Assembly: GCA_023525975.1 (NCBI GenBank) | Contig: CM042032.1 | Coordinates: 77,212,260 to 77,276,259 of the forward strand | Origin: Smallanthus sonchifolius | Taxonomy: Eukaryota; Streptophyta; Magnoliopsida; Asterales; Asteraceae | DNA: 64,000 nt | Direction of reading: 5' to 3' | In this document: positions 34,501 to 45,914 of the stretch, one piece after another | How positions within the stretch are numbered: position 1 is the stretch's first letter | How the letters are laid out: each line of letters begins with the position of its first letter | The notes under the pieces: model-generated | What the model saw: only the letters and a program-made list of their open reading frames with translations | What the model was told of the DNA's origin: nothing | The model's database searches: none | Program-made: the position numbers and the translations under genes

Positions 34501-35109
34501 TGTGTACCAATACTCACGAATTAGCCGACTAAGGCTATTGTTGGATGGAGTTAATGGTAGAGAGACACAACCGGTGTCTTCTAATAACAAGATGTGTATG
34601 GTGGAAGTCAGGCACTATGTTTAGGGCAGAGCAGCTCATGCTCCAAGTTTGTATGTACATGTGGATCCACATAGTCCCGATGAGTGTTTAGGTCTCCAGA
34701 CCCGTAAAGTTCTCTCCCGTTTAGTCCTGTTTCTCCATCTCGGGTTCCCACCAGATCAGGGAGTCCTGTCTGTCATACCTCGTGGCAAAGGTTTTTTTCA
34801 TCTAACCCAGCAAATCATGAAAGAGAGTATGTATACCGCACTCAATGGAGGCAATCATATGACAGAAGAGAAAGTCGACTCCACAGCTGGAGTAGTTGTA
34901 GGTGTGGTGCAGGTACAGGTTCTGGTACGGGTTCAGCCTGTTGTGATACCAAGATTGGTGACTGGAGATTGCTACCATCGTCGCCCAAGTTCAACTCGTA
35001 ACTCGATCTTCTAGAGTTACAGTGTGCTGAGTTCTCGTCATCCTTGATTCGTAATCTGAACAGTGATACTCTGCTGGGTCATGTTATAGGTGTTTATTGT
35101 TTCCACATT
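31586..35109 (-). other. LARD internal domain, non-coding
   Basis: About 3.5 kb without any recognisable gag, protease, RT or integrase motif on either strand. The right edge (35064-34809, minus) has a 75-codon open stretch with a Pro/Glu/Val run, not recognised. A polypurine tract lies at its left edge next to the LTR. Confidence 0.5.
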
Positions 35110-35606
35110 TGTAACATCCCGAGTTTTAGAGCACGAGAGAATTCACGAGGAATTAAAACTTAAATAAAAAGAAAGGAAGCGGGCTTGGGCCGGGGTGAAT
35201 GGGCCGAAAGGGGAAGGGTTTGGGCCCTTATAAGCCTCAAGAACAACCCAAAGGCCCCATTTCCATCCTCATTTCCGGATTCTAGAGAGAGAGGAGAGAG
35301 AGAGTCTAGAGAGAGAAAGTCCCGGTTTTCGGATTAAAGCTTCAAGGATCGTTAGCAAGAGTCTCGTGAGTGTTTAGCAACGAAAAGGAAGTGATTACAG
35401 GTAACCGATTCTCCTAGATCTGAGTTTTAGTTCGTTTTTGGGTTTTTCGGATTTTGGGTGAAAAGGAGATGTTAATCGGATGAAACTGAAAGATAAGCAT
35501 AGATTTGAGTTCCTTAATGGAAAACGAACGTTTTGAATGCAAACAGGTTCGGGATCTTGAAGTGATCAGACCCGAATGCGAAAGTTAGGGTTTTTCGCCA
35601 AGAACA

Positions 35607-35781
35607 GGTCGTGCGCACTTGCTAAGTGCGCACAGAGCAGGTCCTGCGCACTTGCTAAGTGCGCAGGAAGAGGGACCTGCGCACTTGTTAAGTGCGCAGG
35701 AAGGAAAGCCTAGGAAGGGAAGAATGCGCACTTGCTAAGTGCGCAGGAAGCAGTGTCTGCGCACTTGCTAAGTGCGCAGGC
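35607..35781. repeat. palindrome array, TGCGCACTTGCTAAGTGCGCA, five units
   Basis: Perfect-arm dyads (GCGCACTT, 4-base loop, AAGTGCGC) are spaced about 30-40 bp apart in the transcript leader. A sixth unit present in the 3' LTR is missing here, where the text reads GCCTAGGAAG. Confidence 0.85.
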
Positions 35782-36049
35782 ATCAGGACTGATTAAGTAA
35801 AGTCAGTATGTTAAAGTGGTTAAACCGTTTAGCGTCGAGTTAAGTCTGATAAGTGTCAAATTGTTATGATTGTTCAGATTGTGTGAGATCCAATAGACCG
35901 TTGCAGCTTAGATACCAAGTGAGTTCTAATCCCCTTTTTGCCTTCTTTAGGGGTGGTGTGCATACTTAGTGTAAAGCGTTTATTATATTTTATATATTAT
36001 AAACTGAAGTGAAAAGCTATGTTTAGTGTAAAGTTTAAAAGAGGCAAAA

Positions 36050-36440
36050 GTATGTTTTCAGTAAAGTAAGATATATCATTTGGCAAGCGTTTACTATATT
36101 TTCATATACATAAACAAAGGCATGATATATGTGCTAGTATGTTTTCAGTAAAGTAAGATATATCATTTGGCAAGCGTTTACTATATTTTCATATACATAA
36201 ACAAAGGCATGATATATATGATAAGCTATGTTTCAGAAAGTAAGATGTATTTTATGATAAGCTATGTTTCAGTAAAAGCAAAGATATATCATTTGGCAAG
36301 CGTTTACTATATTTTTATATACATAAACAAAGGCATGATATATGCGTTAAGATATATTTCAGTAAAAGCAAAGATATATCATTTGGCAAGCGTTTACTAT
36401 ATTTTTATATACATAAACAAAGGCATGATATATGTTAAGT
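36050..36440 (+). repeat. tandem repeat of about 90 bp, four copies
   Basis: ATATATCATTTGGCAAGCGT starts four units (36069, 36159, 36284, 36372) with variable spacers. The same array lies at 40266-40640 in the other LTR. The Tyr/Ile-rich frame over it is an artefact. Confidence 0.85.
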
Positions 36441-37435
36441 TATGAACAAGATTTACAGAAAGATTTATGAACAGTAAAGTGAACAGTTTTCCTTCGGGAA
36501 TATGTACCAGCTATAAAGGTCCTTGGGACAGATGTTACTTGTACAAGATGTCAGATATGGGTTCTACCCATTAGTAAGAACCTTAGGGTTCGTTAACGGT
36601 TGTACAACTGGGATGAGTGACGGCGGTTGCTCGGGAGGTCCACGCAACCTCCCCTTAGCGGTAATGTCGGTTCATGGACGTTAGCCATGGGGGCATTGAC
36701 CAGGTACTCGTCGGTTCATGGACGTTAGCCATGGGGGCGGTACAGTAGTAACAAAGGGAATTGACGGTTAAGCGGTATTGTCGGTTCATGGACGTTAGCC
36801 ATGGGGGCATTGACCAGGTACTCTTCGGTTCATGGACATTAGCCATGGGGGCGGTACAGTAGTGATAAGGAATTGACGGATTAGCGGTAGTGTCGGTTCA
36901 TGGACGTTAGCCATGGGGGCATTGACCAGGTACTTGTCGGTTCATGGATGTAAGCCATGAGGGCAGTACAGTAAAGAGGAATTGACGGTTTATTATACGT
37001 TTTAAACTGTTTGAAAAGTAAAGTATGTAAAGTTTAGCCATATGGGCAGTATATATATATGTTTTAGTAAATCTTTTGTATAATTGATTTAAAGTAAACG
37101 TTAGAACTCACTCAGCGTTGCTGATTTTTAGTATGCATATCAGTTTAGTGCAGGTTAGTTGACGGATGTGGATGCTTGGTTTAGAGAGAAGAGTTACCCG
37201 AAGATCAGTGTCTGGCATCCTGTTTATGTTTTATGTTATGTTTATTTGATTATGTTGATTAAGACAAGTTTCAGTTGTAATTGGCTAGTTATGTTTAGAC
37301 ATGTATGTTTCCGCTGCGTATGTTAAGATTTTAAAACGTTTCCGCTGTGTTAATGAATGTCTTATGTTTAAAAGTGCTATGTGTTGATGAGTAAATCCAA
37401 TAAGTGAGGTCTCCCGGGTTCGAGGCCTCACAAGT

Positions 37436-37448
37436 TGGTATCAGAGCC
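37436..37448 (+). other. primer binding site, initiator Met-tRNA type
   Basis: TGGTATCAGAGCC lies three bases after the 5' LTR, the canonical sequence complementary to the 3' end of initiator methionine tRNA. Confidence 0.9.
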
Positions 37449-37763
37449 ATAGTTTGAGGGATTTGGACATTCCCAATGTCTAGACTTAAACTGAGAATGG
37501 GACCAAGTAGCGGATGCCAGTACGGGTAACTCAAGCCAAAGCATCAGAAGCGTATAGTAAGTAAAGTTTACCTTTTAAAGTGTCAAGATAAGAATAGAGG
37601 CTTTAGTGGAATCATGAAAGCGAATAAATGGAAAACGAGAAGTGATGTAATGGTTAATTGCAGATGGCTAGTGTATATTAACATCTTACCTTACTTATTG
37701 TGTTCTACATATTCTCTAGCATGATGAAATTAAATCCTTTTGTTCTTTATCTTCCAGTTAGAA

Positions 37764-39029
37764 ATGGCTAGACGTGGAGGAAATAGGGGAAGTGGAGGAG
37801 GAAGACGTGGTGGGCGTACAGGCCGCCACGGTGGAGCTAGCACAAACCAAGTGATTGAGGGGAGTGTTCACACTACCCATACTGATACAGTAGTCAGCCA
37901 ACACAATGCTGAACATGTGGAAGGAGATGATCAGACGTTTGAGTTTGAACCAGTAGTACAAGCAGCTCTCGGTCGTGAGTTTACCAGACTGCTGAAGGAA
38001 ACCTTACCGGCTATACTAGACGAAGCGTTGAGGAAGGCTAAGGAGAACTCCAATGTAATCCCAGCCCCTGAAGGGCCAGTGGTGCTTCCAGCTGCGGGAG
38101 GACCAGTCCTGGTCGAGAATGTTGCACCGCCTACTCGCGGGTGCGATTACAAGGCATTTCGTGGTTGTGATCCCCCTGAGCTAACTGGGGAGAAAGAAGC
38201 AGCATATACTTTAGATTGGATCAATGGCATGGAATCCACCATCAGCCTCAGTGACTGTCGACCGGATCAAGCGGTCAGGTTCGCAGCTAAGTCACTAAAG
38301 GGAGAGGCAGCACACTGGTGGGAGACTGTGAAACAAGCGAAGGGTGACCAAGCGGTCGAGCTAATGAGGTGGAATGATCTGAAGGCGTTAGTAATTTCGA
38401 AGTTCTGCCCTAAGAATGAAGTCCACAAGGTGGAGAGAGAGTTCCTGACTTTGCAAGCCGGACTCATGACTCACAGACAATATACTTCCAAGTACAACGA
38501 ACTGGCACGCCTGGTGCCTCATCTTGTAACCACAGAAGAGAGGAGGATTCATTATTATATTCAAGGGTTGCCTCCAAAGATACGTACATTTGTAAATGCC
38601 AACACACCGAGTACCTTTGAGTCGGTGGTCGTTCTGAGCGGAGTTGTCTACGATGACATTGCCTCTGAAGTCATTTCTGAAGCGCCTATGAAGCAAGCGG
38701 CTAAGCGGACTGGGGAGGACCTTCAGGGTCCTAATGATAAGAGGTCAAGGTTAGAAGCGGAGGGTTTGTGTGGAAAATGTGGAAAAAGGCACGGAGGAGA
38801 GTGCAGAGCTGGGCAGGTAGGATGTTTCAAGTGTGGCAGGTTTGGACACCAATCGCGGGACTGCCCGGAAAGGCCAAGATGCCACAATTGTGGGGAACAG
38901 GGACACAGGAGCCGAGATTGCAGGAAACCCAGGAAAGCGGAAGCGGGAGGATCCGGAAAGGGTAAGGCTGCAGAGAAGGAACCTTACATCAACAAGGCCA
39001 CAGCAAGGGCCTACCAGATGACTCAGTAA
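37764..39029 (+). CDS. gag: gypsy Gag polyprotein (intact, 421 aa)
   Basis: Gag would bind element RNA and assemble cytoplasmic particles. Starting at MARRGGNRG (37764), residues 1-24 are Arg/Gly-rich. Residues about 145-300 hold the capsid-type retrotransposon gag domain (LDWINGMESTISL, AKSLKGEAAHWWE, FCPKNEVHKVEREFLTLQAG, YNELARLVPHLV). Three zinc knuckles follow at 336-347 (CGKCGKRHGGEC), 354-367 (CFKCGRFGHQSRDC) and 373-386 (CHNCGEQGHRSRDC). The frame ends in a proper stop after a Lys-rich tail. An ATG eight codons upstream (37740) is possible, but the Met before Ala-Arg-Arg fits the family better. A TTATCTTCCAG just upstream could be a 3' splice site. There is no protease or RT downstream. 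This is the only clearly intact retroelement protein in the window, and its mobility would need pol supplied in trans. Confidence 0.9.
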   Translation: MARRGGNRGSGGGRRGGRTGRHGGASTNQVIEGSVHTTHTDTVVSQHNAEHVEGDDQTFEFEPVVQAALGREFTRLLKETLPAILDEALRKAKENSNVIPAPEGPVVLPAAGGPVLVENVAPPTRGCDYKAFRGCDPPELTGEKEAAYTLDWINGMESTISLSDCRPDQAVRFAAKSLKGEAAHWWETVKQAKGDQAVELMRWNDLKALVISKFCPKNEVHKVEREFLTLQAGLMTHRQYTSKYNELARLVPHLVTTEERRIHYYIQGLPPKIRTFVNANTPSTFESVVVLSGVVYDDIASEVISEAPMKQAAKRTGEDLQGPNDKRSRLEAEGLCGKCGKRHGGECRAGQVGCFKCGRFGHQSRDCPERPRCHNCGEQGHRSRDCRKPRKAEAGGSGKGKAAEKEPYINKATARAYQMTQ

Positions 39030-39271
39030 GGTACATTGCAAACTCTTATTCGTGATATGCCAAGTTTATGTTATTATTTCCTTAAGTGATTAGTTAAGCC
39101 CCATCAGCTTAGAAGCCTTAGAACTAGATATTATCCGGATTAGATCCTCAGTGGTAGTTAATCACAATGGCCTTCATGACCGAGCTGCCTTGCATAGCTA
39201 CGGTTTATGCCACCCATTCTGTGATTAGCTATCAGTATAGCTTATGGCAGGTTTCGAGGACGAAACCTATT

Positions 39272-39287
39272 GTAAGGAGGGTAGACT
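39272..39287 (+). other. polypurine tract
   Basis: The A/G-rich GTAAGGAGGGTAGACT immediately precedes the 3' LTR (TGTAACATCC at 39288), the position of the plus-strand primer. Confidence 0.7.
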
Positions 39288-41629
39288 TGTAACATCCCGA
39301 GTTTTAGAGCACGAGAGAATTCACGAGGAATTAAAACTTAAATAAAAAGAAAGGAAGCGGGCTTGGGCCGGGGTGAATGGGCCGAAAGGGGAAGGGTTTG
39401 GGCCTTTATAAGCCTCAAGAACAACCCAAAGGCCCCATTTCCATCCTCATTTCCGGATTCTAGAGAGAGAGGAGAGAGAGAGTCTAGAGAGAGAAAGTCC
39501 CGGTTTTCGGATTAAAGCTTCAAGGATCGTTAGCAAGAGTCTCGTGAGTGTTTAGCAACGAAAAGGAAGTGATTACAGGTAACCGATTCTCCTAGATCTG
39601 AGTTTTAGTTCGTTTTTGGGTTTTTCGGGTTTTGGGTGAAAAGGAGATGTTAATCGGATGAAACTGAAAGATAAGCATAGATTTGAGTTCCTTAATGGAA
39701 AACGAACGTTTTGAATGCAAACAGGTTCGGGATCTTGAAGTGATCAGACCCGAATGCGAAAGTTAGGGTTTTTCGCCAAGAACAGGTCGTGCGCACTTGC
39801 TAAGTGCGCACAGAGCAGGTCCTGCGCACTTGCTAAGTGCGCAGGAAGAGGGACCTGCGCACTTGTTAAGTGCGCAGGAAGGAAAGCCTGCGCACTTGCT
39901 AAGTGCGCAGGAAGGGAAGAATGCGCACTTGCTAAGTGCGCAGGAAGCAGTGTCTGCGCACTTGCTAAGTGCGCAGGCATCAGGACTGATTAAGTAAAGT
40001 CAGTATGTTAAAGTGGTTAAACCATTTAGCGTCGAGTTAAGTCTGATAAGTGTCAAATTGTTATGATTGTTCAGATTGTGTGAGATCCAATAGACCGTTG
40101 CAGCTTAGATACCAAGTGAGTTCTAATCCCCTTTTTGCCTTCTTTAGGGGTGGTGTGCATACTTAGTGTAAAGCGTTTATTATATTTTATATATTATAAA
40201 CTGAAGTGAAAAGCTATGTTTAGTGTAAAGTTTAAAAGAGGCAAAAGTATGTTTTCAGTAAAGTAAGATATATCATTTGGCAAGCGTTTACTATATTTTC
40301 ATATACATAAACAAAGGCATGATATATGTGCTAGTATGTTTTCAGTAAAGTAAGATATATCATTTGGCAAGCGTTTACTATATTTTCATATACATAAACA
40401 AAGGCATGATATATATGATAAGCTATGTTTCAGAAAGTAAGATGTATTTTATGATAAGCTATGTTTCAGTAAAAGCAAAGATATATCATTTGGCAAGCGT
40501 TTACTATATTTTTATATACATAAACAAAGGCATGATATATGCGTTAAGATATATTTCAGTAAAAGCAAAGATATATCATTTGGCAAGCGTTTACTATATT
40601 TTTATATACATAAACAAAGGCATGATATATGTTAAGTTATGAACAAGATTTACAGAAAGATTTATGAACAGTAAAGTGAACAGTTTTCCTTCGGGAATAT
40701 GTACCAGCTATAAAGGTCCTTGGGACAGATGTTACTTGTACAAGATGTCAGATATGGGTTCTACCCATTAGTAAGAACCTTAGGGTTCGTTAACGGTTGT
40801 ACAACTGGGATGAGTGACGGCGGTTGCTCGGGAGGTCCACGCAACCTCCCCTTAGCGGTAATGTCGGTTCATGGACGTTAGCCATGGGGGCATTGACCAG
40901 GTACTCGTCGGTTCATGGACGTTAGCCATGGGGGCGGTACAGTAGTAACAAAGGGAATTGACGGTTAAGCGGTATTGTCGGTTCATGGACGTTAGCCATG
41001 GGGGCATTGACCAGGTACTCGTCGGTTCATGGACATTAGCCATGGGGGCGGTACAGTAGTGACAAGGAATTGACGGATTGGCGGTAGTGTCGGTTCATGG
41101 ACGTTAGCCATGGGGGCATTGACCAGGTACTTGTCGGTTCATGGATGTAAGCCATGAGGGCAGTACAGTAAAGAGGAATTGACGGTTTATTATACGTTTT
41201 AAACTGTTTGAAAAGTAAAGTATGTAAATTTTAGCCATATGGGCAGTATATATATATGTTTTAGTAAATCTTTTGTATAATTGATTTAAAGTAAACGTTA
41301 GAACTCACTCAGCGTTGCTGATTTTTAGTATGCATATCAGTTTAGTTCAGGTTAGTTGACGGATGTGGATGCTTGGTTTAGAGAGAAGAGTTACCCGAAG
41401 ATCAGTGTCTGGCATCCTGTTTATGTTTTATGTTATGTTTATTTGATTATGTTGATTAAGACAAGTTTCAGTTGTAATTGGCTAGTTATGTTTAGACATG
41501 TATGTTTCCGCTGCGTATGTTAAGATTTTAAAACGTTTCCGCTGTGTTAATGAATGTCTTATGTTTAAAAGTGCTATGTGTTGATGAGTAAATCCAATAA
41601 GTGAGGTCTCCCGGGTTCGAGGCCTCACA
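39288..41629 (+). repeat. TR-GAG 3' LTR, 2342 bp
   Basis: It is nearly identical to 35110-37432 and carries one additional 19-bp palindrome unit (39889-39909). Six dyads lie at 39786-39977, the tandem repeat array at 40266-40640 and the GGTTCATGGACGTTAGCC block at 40858-41165. Confidence 0.85.
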
Positions 41630-41896
41630 ACATTGTTGTACTTAGTAGGTGTTTGTTATGTATGCCACGTAATTGTATTTAGTATTAATATAACTAATAA
41701 TACACTAGTGTAACTACATACACAAATGGTCAACTCAAGTTGTTCGGCAACGGTTGGAATTTCTATACTCAGGTCTTGGGTGTTCTTAGTGTGATGCAAA
41801 TATTAGAAATCTTGGCCCCTAAATGAATCTGGTTAGAGCCTAGGTGACACTATGGAAACCTAATTCGCTAAAATCATTGGCTCTGGTACCAATCTG
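41630..41896 (-). other. LARD 5' internal segment with primer binding site
   Basis: The segment between the TR-GAG TSD copy and the LARD 5' LTR. On the minus strand TTGGTACCAGAGCCA (41879-41893) lies just after the LTR end, a two-base variant of the usual Met-tRNA PBS. No coding is seen. Confidence 0.65.
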
Positions 41897-44111
41897 TCAC
41901 ACCCCCAAATTTATTCACTTAATAAATAAATAAATTAATTAAGGTTACAACGATGGATAACATTACACAACAGCGGAAGCTAAAGTAAAGACTTCTATAT
42001 GTTGAACACCTTTACAAATACTAAAATCAGCTAGTACAAAGTCTTAGAACCATATAGGTCAAAACCGTCTTGAGGTTTGACGACCATGCTTCTTCGACTT
42101 CTTGGGCTTAATTCAAATGGCTAACCTATTCCAACCGTGCCATAGCTATATGTTACCTGAAAAACATACTTAAAAGTGTCAACACAAGGGTTGGTGAGTT
42201 CACATGTTTAATTGTCACAATGTGAAGCGGTTTTCCTTGAAAACATTGATGGTGTATACGTGGCCAAAGTATAAAACCGTTTTCCTTGAAAACATTGAAA
42301 ATATGTACACGGCTTAATGCGAGACCGTTTTCCTTGAAAACATGTGATGACTTCATAATCATAAAATGAGTAGTTTTCCCAATAAAAACATGTGATGACT
42401 TTATAGTCATAAAATGAGTCGTTTTCCAAATGAAAACATGTGATGACGTCATAGTCATAAAATAAGTTGTTTTTCCTAAAAATAATGGTACGTGTACATG
42501 GCCATAATATGAAACTGTTTTCCTTGAAAACATTGATAAAAACATTTGCACGTAAGCGAATAACAAAACCATTAATGTGTAAACGATTGGCATATCCATC
42601 TGCATGAAAACGTTTCAATGTATATGATAAACAAAACAAGAAATGTTGACCCATGTGTTAACTAGCTAAGAATATGAATAATATGTACATACATGAGGCA
42701 TAACCAAACCATGACACAGGTGTTTTGCCCCTCGCTCATACCTCATGAGAAATGTTTAAACACTATGCGGTCATTTTGCCAGAGGGACCCATGGTTAGTG
42801 CGACTAACCATAACCGGGGGTGTCAAAACCAATAGTACTATCCATAGAATCCCATGCTATCCGTAGCTAATGGTTATAAAATATGATGGTCAGGGGATTT
42901 TACGAGCTCCAAATGTGTTCACTCATCTAAACATAAAGGTCGGGTCTTGTTTTCTTGTTACCATATGAAAATGTTTGTAAGTATGTGTTCCATGTTTTCT
43001 AAAATGTATCAAGTAATGATGTTTCATGTTTTAAAACATGTTATGCAGGTATATTTCTCCCCCGATGTTTCTGAAACATTTAAAAGTTAAAAGGGGGCAG
43101 TGAACTCACCTGGTGACGTGTTAGGAACACTAATGTCCTTCTGTTAGCAAATGAAACCAAAGTCCACGCAATACGACAGTAGCGGGTCTAAGTCCTACTT
43201 GAGACCTATGATACGTGTAGGTACTTAAATAGCTTCATGGAATAAGCCTAATATTATCAAGCGAGTCTAAATCCGTAGTTATCATGTCTGCGGTTGAGCT
43301 TGACTGATTCGTTAAAGTTACATTATCGATTTGGTACAGGTTAAATATGGTCGACGCTTAGATCTAGATAGTTCACAATCGAGTTAGGAATACCCAATGA
43401 TGTTTGTATTTCCCATGACCATTCCTTAATAATATTAGTTCGTTTTTACGTAAACATATTCGTATAAATATATTTACATTAGCATGCCCAATTAATATAT
43501 TTTATTTATTCGAGTTTTAACCGAAAACATATGTATATAACTTCATTCATTGAATATAAGCGTCTCATTGGTTTCCCACAAAACATGTGTTTACAACTCT
43601 ATGTATAAACGTGAAATATTATTTAATTCGAGTATTAAAAGTATATAATTACATATACATTTATACTACTTGAACATAATGCTATAACGTCTGATGTTTT
43701 AAAATCGTTCATATCAATATATATCCAAAACTTTAAACCCGCGAATTTACTTATATTCGTATTCGAATATTATATTTAACAAATGACCGACCGATTTTGT
43801 ATAATGAGAATATACATATATTTATCTTGAATATATATAATATATGGTATGTTTATATTTATAAAAACAAAATATAATTATGGTAACACGTGTAAGCTGT
43901 AAAACTCTCGTTTATTAAATCTGGTTATACACTTTTATATCATTTGACACTTATCAATTATATACATATACATGTTTAAACAATCCATTTAAGGTAAAAA
44001 AAAACAACCCAATTGTATTTATTTGTGCAACTCGTTTTATACCATAATGTAGTATAATTGTTTTTACGTCTAATTAATAATATTTAAAAACCGTACGTAT
44101 CGGTGGTTAAC
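41897..44111 (-). repeat. LARD 5' LTR, first part (interrupted)
   Basis: It matches 27459-29710 in the same order, including the GTTTTC-n-GAAAAC array. At 44107-44111 the TTAAC target of the Athila insertion interrupts it; the LTR resumes at 57312. Confidence 0.8.
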
Positions 44112-45914
44112 TGATGTGCTTGAAAGTGTATATATATTTTTATAAGTATTTTTCACACAATTTGAGTTTTAAAAATGGGTTTTCACCAACGACTAATCAC
44201 ACACACACCGGGCAAGTGTATCCGTCGGATGGCAATATAGTAAAGGTAAGAACAGGATATCAATACGTGGATACGGTGAAATGCAATAATAAACCGGAAC
44301 TAAGATTCAATCAAGTGATGGTAAAAAGATATTTTTGAAGAGTTTGTTTAATTAACTAGCATGCAATGTATATAAAACTGAACTAAAATCACAAGTCAAA
44401 CAATCAAGGAGAGAAGATCACTTCGGTGTCGAATCCATCTAGAATACATTCAATACACTCATAGAAGCATGGCAAACACACGAAACATAGGTTGATCAAA
44501 TTCTCATCAAAGACATCTAATCAAATGACCATTCGGAAAACTAGAATGATTAACACAAACTAACCACCTAAAATCATGCAATGAAGCTCACGTGTTGTAA
44601 TCATGTCAATGTTTACAAAGATTGAACTTGCTTCCGATTAAGGTACACCAATCCAACAACTAGTTGGAAAGATAATATGAGAAACATACTACCCACCTGA
44701 AGTTGATTTAATTAGATAACCACATGCATTTCTTCAACATACAATGTTCATACAAAGTTCATATCAATTAGGAAAATGCGTCAACAAATCCTAGACAAAC
44801 ATAAAACTTAGCATGAAACACCATAACAAACAATTTGTCTTTCCAAACATAAGCATAAGGATACACATACAAGAATCATAAATCATAGACAAGACTTCAT
44901 CCACCATTCCTAGTCAAATGCCATAAACTAGTATAAAAACATACACTAATCCATGAATACAAGCATAAACCATAAGTTTTCCAACATAATATGGCATACA
45001 CAAATACAAGCCTTGAAAACAACTTTAGATACTTGAATACATAATTTCATTGAAGAATAATCATATGATTGTCATAAAATTAACATAATAATTGCCAATA
45101 ATCCATGAATGTTGTCAAACGATTCTAAACTTCATCTAAACCAAAGTGAACAAGAGTTTTAGCTCATCATGAGCACAATAATGACAAATAAGCAGGGAAA
45201 AATAGTAAGAAACATGCTATGAAAACAAGAATCAAACCACTTCTACAAGCCTAGATGTTGTTGTTGATGCATGGTGATCCTCTTGATGTTGTAATCCCTC
45301 CAAGATGCTTGAAATATGGCTGAAACAAAGCTGGTTCAGAGCTCAAACAGTGGGTTTTTGCTGTGGTTGCTGAATGTCTGAATGAGAGAATGGCTTCTAC
45401 TTTTATAGACTGAAGGGGGCACGACCGCGCCAGGAGGGAAGGCACGACCGTGCCTGTCACTGGGGCGCGACCGTGCCCAAGAACTAGCACGGTCGTGGTG
45501 CAGAGGGTTGACCGATCCGAAGCTTCTATTGGGTCCCATTGAACGAGGAAGTAAGGCTCTGAGGTTATGGGTCAGACTCACGGGATTACACGCGGCCGTG
45601 GGGGTGTTGGAGCACGATTGTGCTCGAGAAAGTGTCTTGGCGCGGTCGTGCCAGATGCGGGGGCGCGACCGTGCCTAGGGTTTCCTGGCTTGGCACCGCC
45701 GTGCCAAGTTGGGGGCACGACCGTGCCTCTACCTCAGAAACCCTAAAAACTTCATCTTTATCCTGGAATTCCCATGTTTGTTCACTGAGCTTTACAAAAA
45801 CCTACAAAACTAGAAATGAAGCAAATAAGTGTGTAAACGTTGAAAATAACCAAGAATTGATCGTGAAATGAGTGAAGTTTTGTGCCAAAAAGATGTGTAA
45901 ATTCTAACACATCA
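44112..45914 (-). repeat. Athila 3' LTR, 1803 bp
   Basis: It starts TGATGTGCTTGAAAG and ends AACACATCA. The PPT AAGTGTGGGGTTGTT (minus) abuts it at 45915-45929. A TATA box (CTATAAAAGT, minus) lies at 45399-45408 and palindromes at 45417-45730. The 5' LTR lacks about 320 bp present here (near 45075-45395). Confidence 0.8.
45417..45730. repeat. palindrome array, GGCACGACCGTGCC type, about ten units
   Basis: Units include GGCACGACCGTGCC, GGCGCGACCGTGCC, GCACGGTCGTG, GAGCACGATTGTGCTC and TGGCACCGCCGTGCCA. The first starts about 9 bp upstream (minus strand) of the TATA box. The 5' LTR holds the matching array at 56838-57125. Confidence 0.8.

Larger units (their letters stand above)
35110..37432 (+). 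repeat. TR-GAG 5' LTR, 2323 bp
   Basis: It starts TGTAACATCCCGAG and ends GAGGCCTCACA. It has a TATA-like CCTTATAAGC at 35227-35236, followed by a leader with palindromes (35607-35781), tandem repeats of about 90 bp (36050-36440) and a TCGGTTCATGGACGTTAGCC repeat block (36655-36965). Confidence 0.85.
35110..41629 (+). mobile_element. TR-GAG element: LTRs, PBS, intact gag, PPT, no pol
   Basis: The 5-bp TSD ACATT is at 35105-35109 and 41630-41634. The two LTRs differ by about eight single bases and one 19-bp indel, so the insertion is young. The internal region of about 1.86 kb has gag but no protease, RT or integrase. Near the end (39250-39266) the bases encode a short FRGRN-like stretch resembling the tail of a Tekay-type polyprotein, so pol was probably deleted from a full gypsy element. 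Confidence 0.85.

Noticed and set aside
31586..35109. Search for gag or pol in the LARD interior
   Set aside because: I found no catalytic motif (protease DSG/DTG/DLG, RT xxDD, integrase HHCC) on either strand.
36167..36445. Tyr/Ile-rich frame (and its copy at 40364-40642) as a membrane protein
   Set aside because: It is made entirely of LTR tandem repeats of about 90 bp.
37436..37448. Initiator tRNA-like string as a tRNA gene
   Set aside because: Only 13 bases, at the exact primer-binding position after an LTR.
39744..39997. Repeated Cys-Ala-Leu-Ala-Lys frames over the LTR palindromes
   Set aside because: They arise from the 19-24 bp palindrome units in the LTR leader; no independent coding evidence.
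45417..45730. Spaced short repeats as a CRISPR-like array
   Set aside because: Units vary, spacing is irregular and the DNA is a plant LTR; no cas genes.
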